Shown: piece by piece, positions 17,545-25,850 of the stretch
How positions within the stretch are numbered: position 1 is the first letter of the stretch
Layout: every line of letters starts with the position of its first letter
Source: Streptomyces rubiginosohelvolus
GTDB lineage: Bacteria; Actinomycetota; Actinomycetes; Streptomycetales; Streptomycetaceae
Assembly: GCF_014649875.1 (NCBI RefSeq)
Contig: NZ_BMTW01000001.1
Location: forward strand, 124,001 to 188,000
Direction of reading: 5' to 3'
DNA length: 64,000 nt
Made by a program: the position numbers and the translations under genes
Notes under the pieces: generated by a model
Seen by the model: the letters and a program-made list of their open reading frames with translations, nothing else
The model's database searches: none
Told to the model about the DNA's origin: nothing

Positions 17545-17592
17545 ATGAGTCTGACGATGAGTACGTCGATGAGTACGTCGATGAGTACGTCG
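17545..17592 (+). repeat. 12-bp tandem repeat carrying alternative start codons
   Basis: Three identical units ATGAGTACGTCG at 17557, 17569 and 17581, preceded by a diverged unit at 17545. Each unit contributes an in-frame ATG to the following lipoprotein gene. Confidence 0.9.
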
Positions 17593-18207
17593 ATGAGGAC
17601 CAGGACGCGGAACACGCGGAATGCTCCGGGGCGGATGACGGCTGTCGCCGCGGCCGTCGCGGCGGCGGCCGTACTGCTGACCGGATGCGGCGGCGACGCG
17701 GACAAGGCGTCCGTGCCCGAGGGCTGGGGCACGTTGGAGACCGACAGCCTGAGCGTCGGCTACCCGAAGAGCGAGGGGTACGCGGAACAGCCTGCGGGCG
17801 AGCGGGCCAAGGCCAACGCGGCCGTCGCGCTCAAGGAGGAGGACGGCATCCGGACCGGCATGGTCTCGGTCCAGCTGGACTTCGCCACGGGCGTGCACGA
17901 CGCGGCCGGGGCGGCGGCAGCGGCGGGCGCGGGCATCGGCCTCAACTCCACCCGTAAGGCGACGGACGACGTACGCCTCGCGGGCCCGGAGGACGCCGGC
18001 GAAGCCCGCGAAGCACGCCGGATCGACTACGACTTCACGGCGGACGGCCAGGAGGACACCCCGAACAGGGGGACACCGATGACCGGGGTCCTGGTCGCGG
18101 GGGTGGACGCGAAGGGCGTTCCGTTCGTGGTGCGTCTGAACGCGGTGAAGGATGCGGTGAACGCGGAGGACCTGGACGCGTTCGTGGGGTCGATCACGGT
18201 GAAGTAG
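17545..18207 (+). CDS. Lipoprotein of unknown function
   Basis: 220 residues if translation begins at ATG 17545; ATGs at 17557, 17569, 17581 and 17593 are equally in frame because of the repeat, and only a weak GGAG (17538-17541) is present. The most conventional signal peptide starts at 17593 (MRTRTRNTRN, then Ala-rich helix), ending in lipobox LLTGC. The mature part is soluble and polar, with no recognised domain. Its position directly after the Flp-fusion gene, probably on the same transcript, suggests an extracytoplasmic partner of that protein. Confidence 0.75.
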   Translation: MSLTMSTSMSTSMSTSMRTRTRNTRNAPGRMTAVAAAVAAAAVLLTGCGGDADKASVPEGWGTLETDSLSVGYPKSEGYAEQPAGERAKANAAVALKEEDGIRTGMVSVQLDFATGVHDAAGAAAAAGAGIGLNSTRKATDDVRLAGPEDAGEAREARRIDYDFTADGQEDTPNRGTPMTGVLVAGVDAKGVPFVVRLNAVKDAVNAEDLDAFVGSITVK

Positions 18208-18257
18208 GTCAAGTAAGGGATGGGGAGGAGCGGTTGGGATGTTGTCCCTTGTGCCGA

Positions 18258-18293
18258 CCACCTTCTGAGCCGCCTTCTGGGCCACCTTCTTGA
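18258..18293 (+). repeat. Three imperfect 12-bp tandem repeats upstream of HAD gene
   Basis: Units CCACCTTCTGAG, CCGCCTTCTGGG and CCACCTTCTTGA run up to the ribosome site of the HAD gene. Function unknown; may be slippage-derived. Confidence 0.7.
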
Positions 18294-18305
18294 GGAGACC
18301 TCGCC

Positions 18306-19019
18306 ATGGCAGAGCTGACGATCGACGCCGTCGTGTTCGATGTGCTGGGCACGCTCGTCGACGAACCCGCCGGACTGCGCGCGGGCATCGGCGCGCTCAC
18401 CCCGTCCCCGGCCCTGGACGCCCCCGGGGCCGAACGGCTTCTGCTGCTGTGGCAGCGGCACATCGAGCGCGAGCAACGCCGCGTCGTCGACGGCGACCGG
18501 CCCTATCTCCCGAGCGACGCCCTGGACCGGGAGGCGGCCGAGGTCGTCGCACGGGCGGCCGGGGCGGAGGATCCGGGGGCGGTGGCGGCCCCGGACGCCG
18601 TGGAGTCGCTGGCCCGGGCGGCCCGCCGCCTCCCTCCGTGGCCCGACACCGTGGCGGGGCTCGCCCGCCTCGCCGGGCGCTTCCCGCTGATCGGCCTGTC
18701 CAACGCGAGCCGGACGGCACTGCTGGAGCTGAACGCCCACGCCGGGCTGCGCTGGCACCAGGCCCTGTCCGCGGAGGACGCCCGTACGTACAAGCCGGAT
18801 CCGGCGGTCTACCGGCTCGCCGTCACCGTCGCCGGGCTGCCGCCGGAGCGCCTGCTGATGGTCGCCGCCCACGCCTGGGACCTGCGCGGCGCGCAGGCGC
18901 TGGGTCTGCGCACGGCGTATGTGGCCCGCCCGGTCGGCGACCCGCCCACGGCGTCGGACCGCTTCGACCTGTACGCGGAGGACCTGGCGGATCTGGCGGG
19001 TCAGCTCGGGGTGTCCTGA
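18306..19019 (+). CDS. HAD-superfamily hydrolase (haloacid dehalogenase type II-like)
   Basis: 237 residues from ATG 18306 with GAGGAG 8 bases upstream. HAD motif I appears as VVFDVLGTLVDE, where the nucleophile Asp is followed by Leu rather than the phosphatase Asp, as in 2-haloacid dehalogenase-like members. Motif II is LIGLSNAS, motif III the lysine in ARTYKPDPAVY, and motif IV AHAWDLRGAQALGLRTAYV. Likely a dehalogenase or a small-molecule hydrolase; the exact substrate cannot be told. Monocistronic, convergent with the next gene. Confidence 0.87.
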   Translation: MAELTIDAVVFDVLGTLVDEPAGLRAGIGALTPSPALDAPGAERLLLLWQRHIEREQRRVVDGDRPYLPSDALDREAAEVVARAAGAEDPGAVAAPDAVESLARAARRLPPWPDTVAGLARLAGRFPLIGLSNASRTALLELNAHAGLRWHQALSAEDARTYKPDPAVYRLAVTVAGLPPERLLMVAAHAWDLRGAQALGLRTAYVARPVGDPPTASDRFDLYAEDLADLAGQLGVS

Positions 19020-19042
19020 GGCCGCGGGACACGTTGTGCTCC

Positions 19043-20653
19043 TCAGGTCATCGGGCAACCGAGCGGGAGGACGCGTTCGGTCAGCCGGCCGGTGAGGAGG
19101 GTGCCGGTGACGCCGGCCTCCGCCAGCCAGTCCGCGGCGGTCAGCCGGTCCACGAGGTCCGGCAGGTCAGCGGGGCTGACGGAGCACCAGGAGGACAGGC
19201 CGTCCAGGCCGACGCCCTCCCCTCCGGGCCCCAGCCGCCCTTCGCCGTCGGCCCCGGTGGCCAGGGCCAGGGCGAGGAGCCGTACGTCGGCCCCGGTCTT
19301 GCCCTTGCGGAGCTTCTTCTCCCCGACGACCCGCTGGGCCCAGCCGCTGAGCTTGGGGCGCAGCTTCCTGCCGAACGTGAACGGACCCGGGTCGTCCTCG
19401 TCGGGCGTGAGGGACGGCACGCTGATCCGGGTGGGGCTCTCCGGGCGGGAGGCGATCAGTTCCTCGACGGTCCCGGAGATGCCGAGCCAGCCGGACTCCA
19501 CCAACTGCCCCACCAGATGCTCGGGATCCTGCAGGGGCAGCCCCTTGATGTCCTGCCCGACCAGGTTGCCGACCCCGGACTGCGCGGTGCGCAGCGTCAC
19601 CATCAGCACCAGCAGGCGTGCCTCGGCTCCCGGCAGGGGGGCGTTCTCGGCCACGTGCGCCAGGACGGCTCGGGCGTGGTTCCACTGCGCGGGGGCGGTC
19701 AGCAGCCGTACGACAGCGGGCCCTTCGCCGTCCGGGGCCTGGCCGATGCGGTGCAGATGCTGGAGGCGGGCGGTGGCGGCGGCCTGTTCGGCCCGCCGGG
19801 CGTCGAGGCGCAGCCCGGTGTCGGCGGTGACCTCGGCCCAGGCGTTGAAGGCCTCCGCCTTACGGGCGTGGAGGTCGGCGAGCACCGCGAGGTCGGGTTC
19901 GGTGCGGGCCTGGTAGGCGCGGAAGAGCTCGCCAAGCTCGGTGAGTTCGTCCCGGAGCGCGACGGGCCGCAGGTCGTGGGGGACGAGGCGCTGAGCGATC
20001 CTTCCGCGCGGGGGGCGCTTCCGCGTCGGCCGCACGGAGCGGGGAGCAGAGGACGACCGGGGCCCCGACGCCTGTTGGGGGACGGCGGTGCCGGTGGCGG
20101 CGGCGGTGGCGCTGTGCGAGAAGTGCGGGCTGATCGCCGAGAAGGACGGCGTGGTGGCTGCGGGACCGCCGGGGGTCGCGGGAGCTGGGGCGTCGGCCCG
20201 GAACCCGTCGGCCCGTGCCGGTGTCTCGGCGGCCGGAGCGGTGGCGACGACCTTCGCCGTGGGGTGGGCGGCGGCGCAGCGCGAGCAGCACTCCAGGACC
20301 TGCCACCAGCGTCCTTCCCGGTCCGTGATGACGGCCAGGACGACCGCTCCCCCGCACCGCCAGGGCACGGGGCGTTCACGCGGTCCGGCGGGGCGGATGT
20401 GCGTATGGCACTCCTCGGCCCGACAGGCGCAGTGCACGGAGGGGCGGGGGGCGGGGCCGGCGCGCAGGTGGGCCTTGAGGTGCGCGATCGCCGCCGTACG
20501 GCCGGCGGCGGCGGAGGGCAGCACCTGCGCGGCGCAGGCCGGGCGGCTGCACGAGACGCGTACGTCCGCACGGCCACGGCCGACCGGGTCCAGCCGCACC
20601 GTCCACCGGCGTCCCGTCACGCGTTCGTTCGTCGCGTGGGCCTCCACACCCAT
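19043..20653 (-). CDS. Hypothetical protein with Cys-rich N terminus
   Basis: 536 residues from ATG 20653, which has GAGGAAGG 5 bases upstream. The N-terminal ~130 residues contain clustered Cys/His (CSRPAC, HCACRAEECHTH, CCSRC), suggesting one or two zinc-binding knuckles. Residues ~140-220 are a low-complexity Ala/Thr/Pro linker. The C-terminal half is helical and basic (for example RKLRPKLSGWAQRVVGEKKLRKGKTG), with a repeated helix pattern. It resembles a large streptomycete-restricted regulatory protein, but I do not recognise a family. Downstream of the Tad terminator and convergent with the HAD gene. Confidence 0.7.
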   Translation of the reverse strand: MGVEAHATNERVTGRRWTVRLDPVGRGRADVRVSCSRPACAAQVLPSAAAGRTAAIAHLKAHLRAGPAPRPSVHCACRAEECHTHIRPAGPRERPVPWRCGGAVVLAVITDREGRWWQVLECCSRCAAAHPTAKVVATAPAAETPARADGFRADAPAPATPGGPAATTPSFSAISPHFSHSATAAATGTAVPQQASGPRSSSAPRSVRPTRKRPPRGRIAQRLVPHDLRPVALRDELTELGELFRAYQARTEPDLAVLADLHARKAEAFNAWAEVTADTGLRLDARRAEQAAATARLQHLHRIGQAPDGEGPAVVRLLTAPAQWNHARAVLAHVAENAPLPGAEARLLVLMVTLRTAQSGVGNLVGQDIKGLPLQDPEHLVGQLVESGWLGISGTVEELIASRPESPTRISVPSLTPDEDDPGPFTFGRKLRPKLSGWAQRVVGEKKLRKGKTGADVRLLALALATGADGEGRLGPGGEGVGLDGLSSWCSVSPADLPDLVDRLTAADWLAEAGVTGTLLTGRLTERVLPLGCPMT

Positions 20654-20861
20654 CACACCTTCCTCGACGACTGTTCGTATGCGCACCGCGGCACTTACCT
20701 GTCCTGTGCAGGTGTCAGCGGCGCGCGGCGTGTCACAGTCTGCTACGCCGGGCAGTCCGGATTCCGGCCCACACCACCAACGAGGGTCCGCCGTTCGGGT
20801 GACGGGCTGGGCGAGCATCTGGCCGGATTCCTGCCCTGGCGGTGTGGCCTGGGCAGACGCG

Positions 20862-20902
20862 CCCGCGCCCGCCGTCGTGAGGAGAACGACGGCGGGCGCG
20901 GG
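20862..20902 (-). terminator. Terminator of the main Tad/Flp operon
   Basis: Perfect 17-bp stem (20862-20878 with 20886-20902) and 7-base loop, 34 bases past the stop of the OmpA-domain gene. Marks the end of the leftward Tad operon. Confidence 0.92.
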
Positions 20903-20935
20903 TATCGGGGCGCGGGCACCGGGGTCGGGAAGGGG

Positions 20936-21595
20936 TCAGGACCCCTCTCCGCGCGGGAAGGAGACCTCCACGCGGCGGTTCTTCTTCCGGCCCTCTTCGT
21001 TGCTGTTGCTGGCGATCGGGTACTGCTCGCCGTAGCCCCGGATCTCGTACGTGACCGTGGGGCCGAGCTGCTTCGACAGGACCCCGTGCACGGCGTCGGC
21101 CCGCTTCTTGGACAGGACGTCTCCGTGGGCCGAGGAACCGAGGTTGTCGGTGAAGCCGAAGACGCGGACCTTGGTCGCGTTCTGCTTCTTGATCTCCTCG
21201 GCGATGGCGGCGATACGGGCGTTGGCCGCCGAGCTGAGCTTGGCGCTGTCCTTGCCGAAGAGGACTTCGGCCTGGAGCGCGAACTTGATGTCGGCGTTGC
21301 TGTCCTCGCGGCGCTCCTCGCCGCCCAGGTCTTCGACTACCTGGACGATGTCGAGGACGCGGCCGGGGGCGAGGGTGCCGCCCTCGGGCATCTTGAGGTC
21401 GGGGTCGTTCGGGTCGACGGGGACGGGCGGCTCCGACGTCGCCTCCGTACCGGGCGGGACGCTCGGGCCGTCGTCGGCGTACGAAGGTGACGCGCCGAGC
21501 AGTGTCGTGCCGGCGATCAGCACGGCGACTGCGACGGCTTGTCCCAGGTTGCGCGCCGCCCGGGGGCGCTGGGTGGTCTTCATGGCCGCGTTCAC
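20936..21595 (-). CDS. Secreted OmpA-family peptidoglycan-binding protein, last gene of Tad operon
   Basis: 219 residues. The GTG at 21595 overlaps the TGA of the preceding lipoprotein gene as GTGA, so translation is probably coupled; ATG 21583 is an in-frame alternative. A signal peptide (residues ~5-38) ends near SPSYADDG. An acidic Pro-rich linker follows, then a C-terminal OmpA domain with KVRVFGFTDNLGSS, LSKKRADAV and GYGEQYPIASNSNEEGRKKNRRVEV, which in the family binds diaminopimelate in peptidoglycan. There is no outer membrane here, so it probably anchors the pilus apparatus or another surface complex to the wall. Confidence 0.85.
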   Translation of the reverse strand: MNAAMKTTQRPRAARNLGQAVAVAVLIAGTTLLGASPSYADDGPSVPPGTEATSEPPVPVDPNDPDLKMPEGGTLAPGRVLDIVQVVEDLGGEERREDSNADIKFALQAEVLFGKDSAKLSSAANARIAAIAEEIKKQNATKVRVFGFTDNLGSSAHGDVLSKKRADAVHGVLSKQLGPTVTYEIRGYGEQYPIASNSNEEGRKKNRRVEVSFPRGEGS

Positions 21596-22209
21596 CCAGA
21601 AATCTTCAGCGAGGTGGTGGCGAAGGTCGGAAGGTTGAAGTCGACCTCGGTCGTGCCCTGCGGCGGGGCGGGGAACTGCATGAAGATCGGTGCCGACTTG
21701 CCCGGTGCGAGGGACGTGATCGCCGTGGTGCACAGGCAGCGGGAATCCGTGTCCCGCAGCACGTAGTAACGCTTCTTCCCCGCCTTGTCGACCAGCGTCG
21801 CACCGGCGACCGAGTTGGGGTTCTTGTTCACGATGTTCACCTCCGAGCCGGCCCAGCCCGAAGTGGTTCGCGCCTGGTCGCCCTCGTTGGTGATCGCGCC
21901 CTGCACGGTGAGGAATCCGCCGGAGTCCCGCTTGACCTCATTGACGACCAGAACCAGACCGCCCTGCCCGCGTGTCTCCGCGAGTTTCACATCCGGGTCC
22001 ACGTTCTCGCCCGCAGCCGTGTCCTCCTGCTGCGACTCGCCCTTGTCCTCCGCGGAGGGGCTGGCCGGGGCGGACGGCGCGCTGGAGCCCTCGTTGCCGG
22101 GCTTCTCGCCTCCGTCGTCGCCGCAGCCGGCGAGAGCCAAGGCCAGAGCGGCGGTCATGCTGACAGCCGCCATGGCCCTTCTGGTCGTCGTGGTCCGCCG
22201 CATGCTCAT
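21592..22209 (-). CDS. Lipoprotein of Tad operon, unknown function
   Basis: 205 residues. Twin-Arg-containing n-region, hydrophobic stretch and lipobox ALAGC at about residue 29 mark a lipoprotein. A low-complexity Ser/Glu/Ala linker follows. The mature domain looks like an Ig-like beta-sandwich (DTDSRCLCTTAITSLAPGKSAPIF), with two close cysteines. Stop codon overlaps the OmpA-domain gene start, suggesting the two proteins are made in fixed ratio. No catalytic motif. Confidence 0.8.
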   Translation of the reverse strand: MSMRRTTTTRRAMAAVSMTAALALALAGCGDDGGEKPGNEGSSAPSAPASPSAEDKGESQQEDTAAGENVDPDVKLAETRGQGGLVLVVNEVKRDSGGFLTVQGAITNEGDQARTTSGWAGSEVNIVNKNPNSVAGATLVDKAGKKRYYVLRDTDSRCLCTTAITSLAPGKSAPIFMQFPAPPQGTTEVDFNLPTFATTSLKISG

Positions 22210-22243
22210 GGTCCGATTCCTCTACTCGTCGTTCGCTTCGCTG

Positions 22244-22852
22244 TCACTGGTCGACCAACCGCACGTCAAAGAGAGTTCTGCTCACGCTCTCCCACGGTGG
22301 GGGGCTGGCGGGCACGATCTCGAGGATCTTGCCGTTCCGGCACGTGAAGGTGAAGAGGTCGATGATTCCGTCGCCGGTGGTGTCCACAGCAATCGGGTTG
22401 GGGCAGCGGAACTCGATGAGCGCGGTTGCCTTGGCCTTGGCCTTCTTGTTCTCCGACCCGGGCAGCACCGGTGAGTCCACCGGCTTGAGGCCCTCGACCT
22501 CGACCGTGATTCGGTCGCGCAGATATCCGGGCGTCGGATAGCACGAAGTCTTCTTGGCGTCGTTGGCCGCAGCTAGCCGATCTGCCTCGTAGCAGGGCGC
22601 GGCAAAAGGTGTGTTGAGGAACAGGTCCAACACATTGGTGGGGAGCGAGGCGTAGAAGCCCGTCCCGAAGTCGTCGCGCGCCTGCTGGGCGGCGGCCAGG
22701 GCGGCGGCGTCGGCCGCGCCCTGGGAACCGTTGCGCAGAGCCGAGGCCTTACCGACAGCGAAGAAGGCCAACGCAAGGAAGAGCAGGCCCGCCACCATCA
22801 TCACGTAGATGGGGAAGGCCTGCCCTGCGTCGCCGTGTTGGCGCTTGCGCAT
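22244..22852 (-). CDS. TadG-like / TadE-family membrane-anchored protein
   Basis: 202 residues with one N-terminal helix. The start MRKRQHGDAGQAFPIYVMMV resembles the TadG-like (PF13400) leader, but after Gly10 position +5 is Ile rather than Glu, so prepilin peptidase cleavage is doubtful. The following SALRNGSQGAADAAALAAA is the standard TadG motif. The remaining extracytoplasmic region has four or more cysteines (PCYEAD, TSCYP, FRCPN, FTCRN). Its ATG shares one base with the TGA of the upstream Flp gene (TGATG), implying coupled translation. Likely a minor pseudopilin or assembly factor. Confidence 0.8.
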   Translation of the reverse strand: MRKRQHGDAGQAFPIYVMMVAGLLFLALAFFAVGKASALRNGSQGAADAAALAAAQQARDDFGTGFYASLPTNVLDLFLNTPFAAPCYEADRLAAANDAKKTSCYPTPGYLRDRITVEVEGLKPVDSPVLPGSENKKAKAKATALIEFRCPNPIAVDTTGDGIIDLFTFTCRNGKILEIVPASPPPWESVSRTLFDVRLVDQ

Positions 22853-23082
22853 CAGCCCGAGACGATGGAGGTCACCAGTCCGTCGATGCGGCTGGAGATG
22901 TTCCCGCCGATCCCGGAGGCCGCGATCGCCCCGATGATCGCCACGACCACCAGAATGATCCCCAGGTACTCGAACGCCGTCTGCCCCCGGTCCTTCGCCG
23001 CGTACCGCTTCTGGATGGCGCTGACGGCGGTGTTGGCCCAGCCGTTGACGCGGACGGCGGTCTTCACGGTGATGTCCGACAT
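22852..23082 (-). CDS. Flp-type pilin-like protein
   Basis: Only 76 residues, the size of Flp prepilins. A 33-residue leader with basic residues ends at Gly33; the sequence then reads QTAFEYLGIILVVVAIIGA, with Glu at +5 and Tyr at +6, the Flp signature, and a single hydrophobic helix. Short polar tail. Probably the major pilin subunit, cleaved by the A24 peptidase at 12 kb and assembled by TadA-TadB-TadC. ATG 23082 has a strong GGAGGGG site. The 210-base gap upstream (23083-23292) likely contains its own promoter, as the pilin usually needs higher expression. Confidence 0.88.
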   Translation of the reverse strand: MSDITVKTAVRVNGWANTAVSAIQKRYAAKDRGQTAFEYLGIILVVVAIIGAIAASGIGGNISSRIDGLVTSIVSG

Positions 23083-23292
23083 GGTGTTCCCCTCCGGGTT
23101 CGGCCGACCGGTTGCCGGCCGACTCGCACGTTTCTGCGGTGCCGCCCCCGTTACCGGCTTCCTCCTGGCCGGTGCCGCTGGCGACATGAGAAACATAAGG
23201 GGGAACCCGCACTCCCAGAGAGGGCCCGTGGGCCCATTCCCGGGCCCAAAGCGCCTTCTGGGTCCACCCGTTGCGGAATCGCTCGGTCATGG

Positions 23293-24261
23293 TCACGGCT
23301 GCCGCCCGGGGGTCCGGGGCGCGGTGCCGAGCCAGTGGGCGATGGCCTCGCTGCGGGTGGCGCTGTGGAGCTTCGTGAAGATGCGGTTGATGTGGTTCTT
23401 GACCGTCTTCTCACTGATGAAGCAGGTGGCGGCGATCTGCTGATTACTCATTCCGGACGCAATCAGGTCCATGACCTCCACCTCCCTCGAACTCAGCCCG
23501 TACTGCTGCCTGTTGGGGGTGGATACCGACCCCCCGGATACAGAAGACTGTCCCACAACTGGTTGCAGTTGCGAAAGGCCTTCCGAAGGTTCGGCGGTGT
23601 GCGCGGGCGGTGGGGCCGGTGCCGTCGCCAGTGCCGAGCCCAGGCCCTCGGGGAGCGGGCCCCGCTGGGGCGGCGTGCCGTGGCGCATATGGGCCAGGAG
23701 GGCGTCCGCGGCGGTGACGGTGAAGTTGGCGCGGCCGTCCTTCGTGTCGCGTACCGCCTGGACCAGCTGGTTCGCCGTGAACTCACCGTGCACCAAGTAG
23801 CCGCCCGCGCCCAGCCGCAGCGCCTCGTGGACGATCTCGCTCTCGCGGCTGTACGTCAGCATCAGCACGGGTGCGATGCCGACCAGGTGCGGCAGGGCCG
23901 AGATGCCGTCCACGCCCGGCATACGGACGTCCAACAGGACGACGTCGGGCCGGTGTTCGAGGGTCCTCTCGTACGCTTCCCGGCCGTCCGCCGCTTCCGC
24001 GACCACCTGGATGTCCGCGCGGCCGGACAGCAGTACGCCCAGGCCGGCCCGGACCACCGGGTTGTCGTCCGCGACCACCACCCGGAGGCGTTCGGCGGCC
24101 GGGGCGGCGGGCCCCGGGGAGAAGGGGGACGGGGACGGGATCGCAGGGGGTCGGGGATCGGGGGCCGGGGTGAGCGGGATGGACGGCGACGGGTGCTGGG
24201 GGGCGGGGCGGTGAGCCGCCGCCCCGTAGTGGTTCGGCGCAGGGGAGACATCGTCCGGCAT
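23293..24261 (-). CDS. NarL/LuxR-type response regulator of the Tad operon
   Basis: 322 residues from ATG 24261 (GGAGG upstream). An unusual Pro-rich N-terminal tail of ~57 residues precedes the receiver: acidic pocket ADD at 65-66, phospho-acceptor Asp111, switch Thr136. The invariant receiver Lys is replaced by His158 in GYLVHG. After a 75-residue linker, the LuxR HTH reads SSREVEVMDLIASGMSNQQIA and SEKTVKNHINRIFTKL. Directly downstream of, and cotranscribed with, the histidine kinase. Presumably controls the Tad genes around it; the signal is unknown. Confidence 0.9.
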   Translation of the reverse strand: MPDDVSPAPNHYGAAAHRPAPQHPSPSIPLTPAPDPRPPAIPSPSPFSPGPAAPAAERLRVVVADDNPVVRAGLGVLLSGRADIQVVAEAADGREAYERTLEHRPDVVLLDVRMPGVDGISALPHLVGIAPVLMLTYSRESEIVHEALRLGAGGYLVHGEFTANQLVQAVRDTKDGRANFTVTAADALLAHMRHGTPPQRGPLPEGLGSALATAPAPPPAHTAEPSEGLSQLQPVVGQSSVSGGSVSTPNRQQYGLSSREVEVMDLIASGMSNQQIAATCFISEKTVKNHINRIFTKLHSATRSEAIAHWLGTAPRTPGRQP

Positions 24262-24275
24262 GCTGCGACCTCCTC

Positions 24276-25775
24276 TCAGGGTCGAGGGTGATGGGTGGGG
24301 AGGGCAGAAGTCGTGGTCTTCTCGGGCGTCGGCGCCCGCGCTGGTGCCGGTGCGGAAGCAGGCACGGACGGGGAAGTCGGTACGGACGCGGAAGCGGGTG
24401 CGGGTGCGGGTGCGGCAGGAGCGGACGCGGGTACGGGGGCGGCAGCGGGCCGAGGAGCCGGCGGCGGGTTCTCCACGGGCCCGCCCGCCAGCGCCGCCAG
24501 CGGGAGCTCCACCCGTACCTCCGTCCCCTTCTCCGCCTTCCCCCGGCCGATCCTGATCCGGGCCCCGATCGACGCGGCCCGCTCCACCATGCCGACCAGG
24601 CCGAAGTGGCCCGCCCGGCGCAGCGCTGCCAGGGTGGTTCCGGCGGGCAGGCCGCGGCCGTCGTCGTACACGGTGACGCGGAGCATGTCGCCCTTCACGC
24701 CCGCGAGGACGATCAGGTACGTCGGGGACGCGTGGCGGTGCGCGTTCTCCATGGCCTCCGAGGCGACGGTGAGGAGTTGGCGGGCCACCGCCTGCGGGAC
24801 CGGGGGGACCGGGGTCTCCTCGGAGAGGCGGCGGAAAGTGGCCGTGATCGGATGGCGGGCGGTGAAGTCCTGGGCCTGGGCGGCCAGTTCGGCGACCAGG
24901 TCGACGCCGCCCTCCAGGCCCTGTTCGCGGCGCAGGTCCGTGAGCAGTTCCCGGGACTCGGCGGCGGCTCGGCGGGCGGCCCGGGCGACCAGTTCCGCCT
25001 GGAGTTTCACCGTGGGCGGGTCCATGCGGTCCGCCGAGCCCGCGAGGCCGTCGGCGGCCAGCGCCAGGCCGTGCAGGGTCTTGGCGACCGAGTCGTGCAT
25101 CTCCCGTGCCAGGCGGGTGCGTTCGCCCTCCACCGCCTCGTTCACCGCCAGCCTCGCCCGGGTCTCGGTCAGCGCCTGGGTGGCCGTCCCGAAGCGCAGG
25201 AGCAGGTTGCGCAGGGTGACCCCGACCGCGCCCGCGATCACGCAGAAGCCGGGGAGGAGGAGAGCCGTCGGGCCGCTGCTCTCCAGTTTCGGGACGCTCG
25301 CGTACACGCCGACGACGATGGTCACCTGGAGTGCCGCGAAGACCGCCGCGCCGCGCCAGCCGTGGATCAGGCCCGCCAGCAGCGGGGTGCAGACGGTGAC
25401 GTAGGCGAGGGTCGACTCGGGGGTCGCCGTGATCAGGAGCAGGGCTCCGAAGAGCGCATCGATGGCCAGGAGCCAGGGGTGGCGCAGCAGGATCGGGCCG
25501 AAGCGCTCCCAGTCCCGGAACAGGACGTACGAGCCCATGAAGGTGACCAGGATCGCCGAGCCGATGAACCAGGTGGGCAGGCCGGGGGCGGTGTGGCTGA
25601 TGGCGTACGGAGTCGCTATCGCGATCATCGCCAGCCGGAAGCCGAAGACCTGGCGGCACATCGCCTGGAGCGCGTTGACCTGGATGGCGAACGCGGGGCG
25701 GGCCGGGGTGCCGGTGTGGGCGCGGGTCAGTTCCGCGGTCAGTCCGGGCTGCGCGCTGCCGAGCTGGTATGCCAT
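24276..25775 (-). CDS. Membrane sensor histidine kinase (HisKA_3 type) of the Tad operon
   Basis: 499 residues. Residues ~45-190 hold six to seven membrane helices without a large external loop, so sensing may occur in the membrane. HisKA_3 dimerisation segment has the phospho-acceptor His227 in AREMHDSVAKTLHG. The HATPase domain has N-box EAMENAHRHA, DDGRGLPAG and FGLVGMVERAA. The last ~75 residues are a low-complexity Ala/Pro/Ser tail, matching the repetitive DNA at 24340-24470. Start ATG 25775 with GGAGG. The kinase gene lies 75 bases after tadC and 14 before the regulator gene, so signalling and machinery share a transcript. Confidence 0.9.
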   Translation of the reverse strand: MAYQLGSAQPGLTAELTRAHTGTPARPAFAIQVNALQAMCRQVFGFRLAMIAIATPYAISHTAPGLPTWFIGSAILVTFMGSYVLFRDWERFGPILLRHPWLLAIDALFGALLLITATPESTLAYVTVCTPLLAGLIHGWRGAAVFAALQVTIVVGVYASVPKLESSGPTALLLPGFCVIAGAVGVTLRNLLLRFGTATQALTETRARLAVNEAVEGERTRLAREMHDSVAKTLHGLALAADGLAGSADRMDPPTVKLQAELVARAARRAAAESRELLTDLRREQGLEGGVDLVAELAAQAQDFTARHPITATFRRLSEETPVPPVPQAVARQLLTVASEAMENAHRHASPTYLIVLAGVKGDMLRVTVYDDGRGLPAGTTLAALRRAGHFGLVGMVERAASIGARIRIGRGKAEKGTEVRVELPLAALAGGPVENPPPAPRPAAAPVPASAPAAPAPAPASASVPTSPSVPASAPAPARAPTPEKTTTSALPTHHPRP

Positions 25776-25850
25776 GTGCCTGTCACCTCCGTCTCGTGTC
25801 CCCGTAAAGCTGCTCCCGGGTCTCCGTCCCCATCCCGGCCGTCGTTCATG

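Noticed and set aside
18209..18720. Leftward and alternative frames across the HAD gene
   Set aside because: Overlap a gene with all four HAD motifs; no independent support.
23222..23247. Three GGGCCC palindromes before the Flp gene as an operator array
   Set aside because: Spacing is irregular (8 and 12 bp) and GGGCCC is frequent by chance in 72% G+C DNA.
24276..25659. Single fused kinase-regulator protein read through 23293-25659
   Set aside because: The frame joining them is out of register for the kinase. The regulator has its own GGAGG and ATG at 24261, and the kinase is in a different frame.
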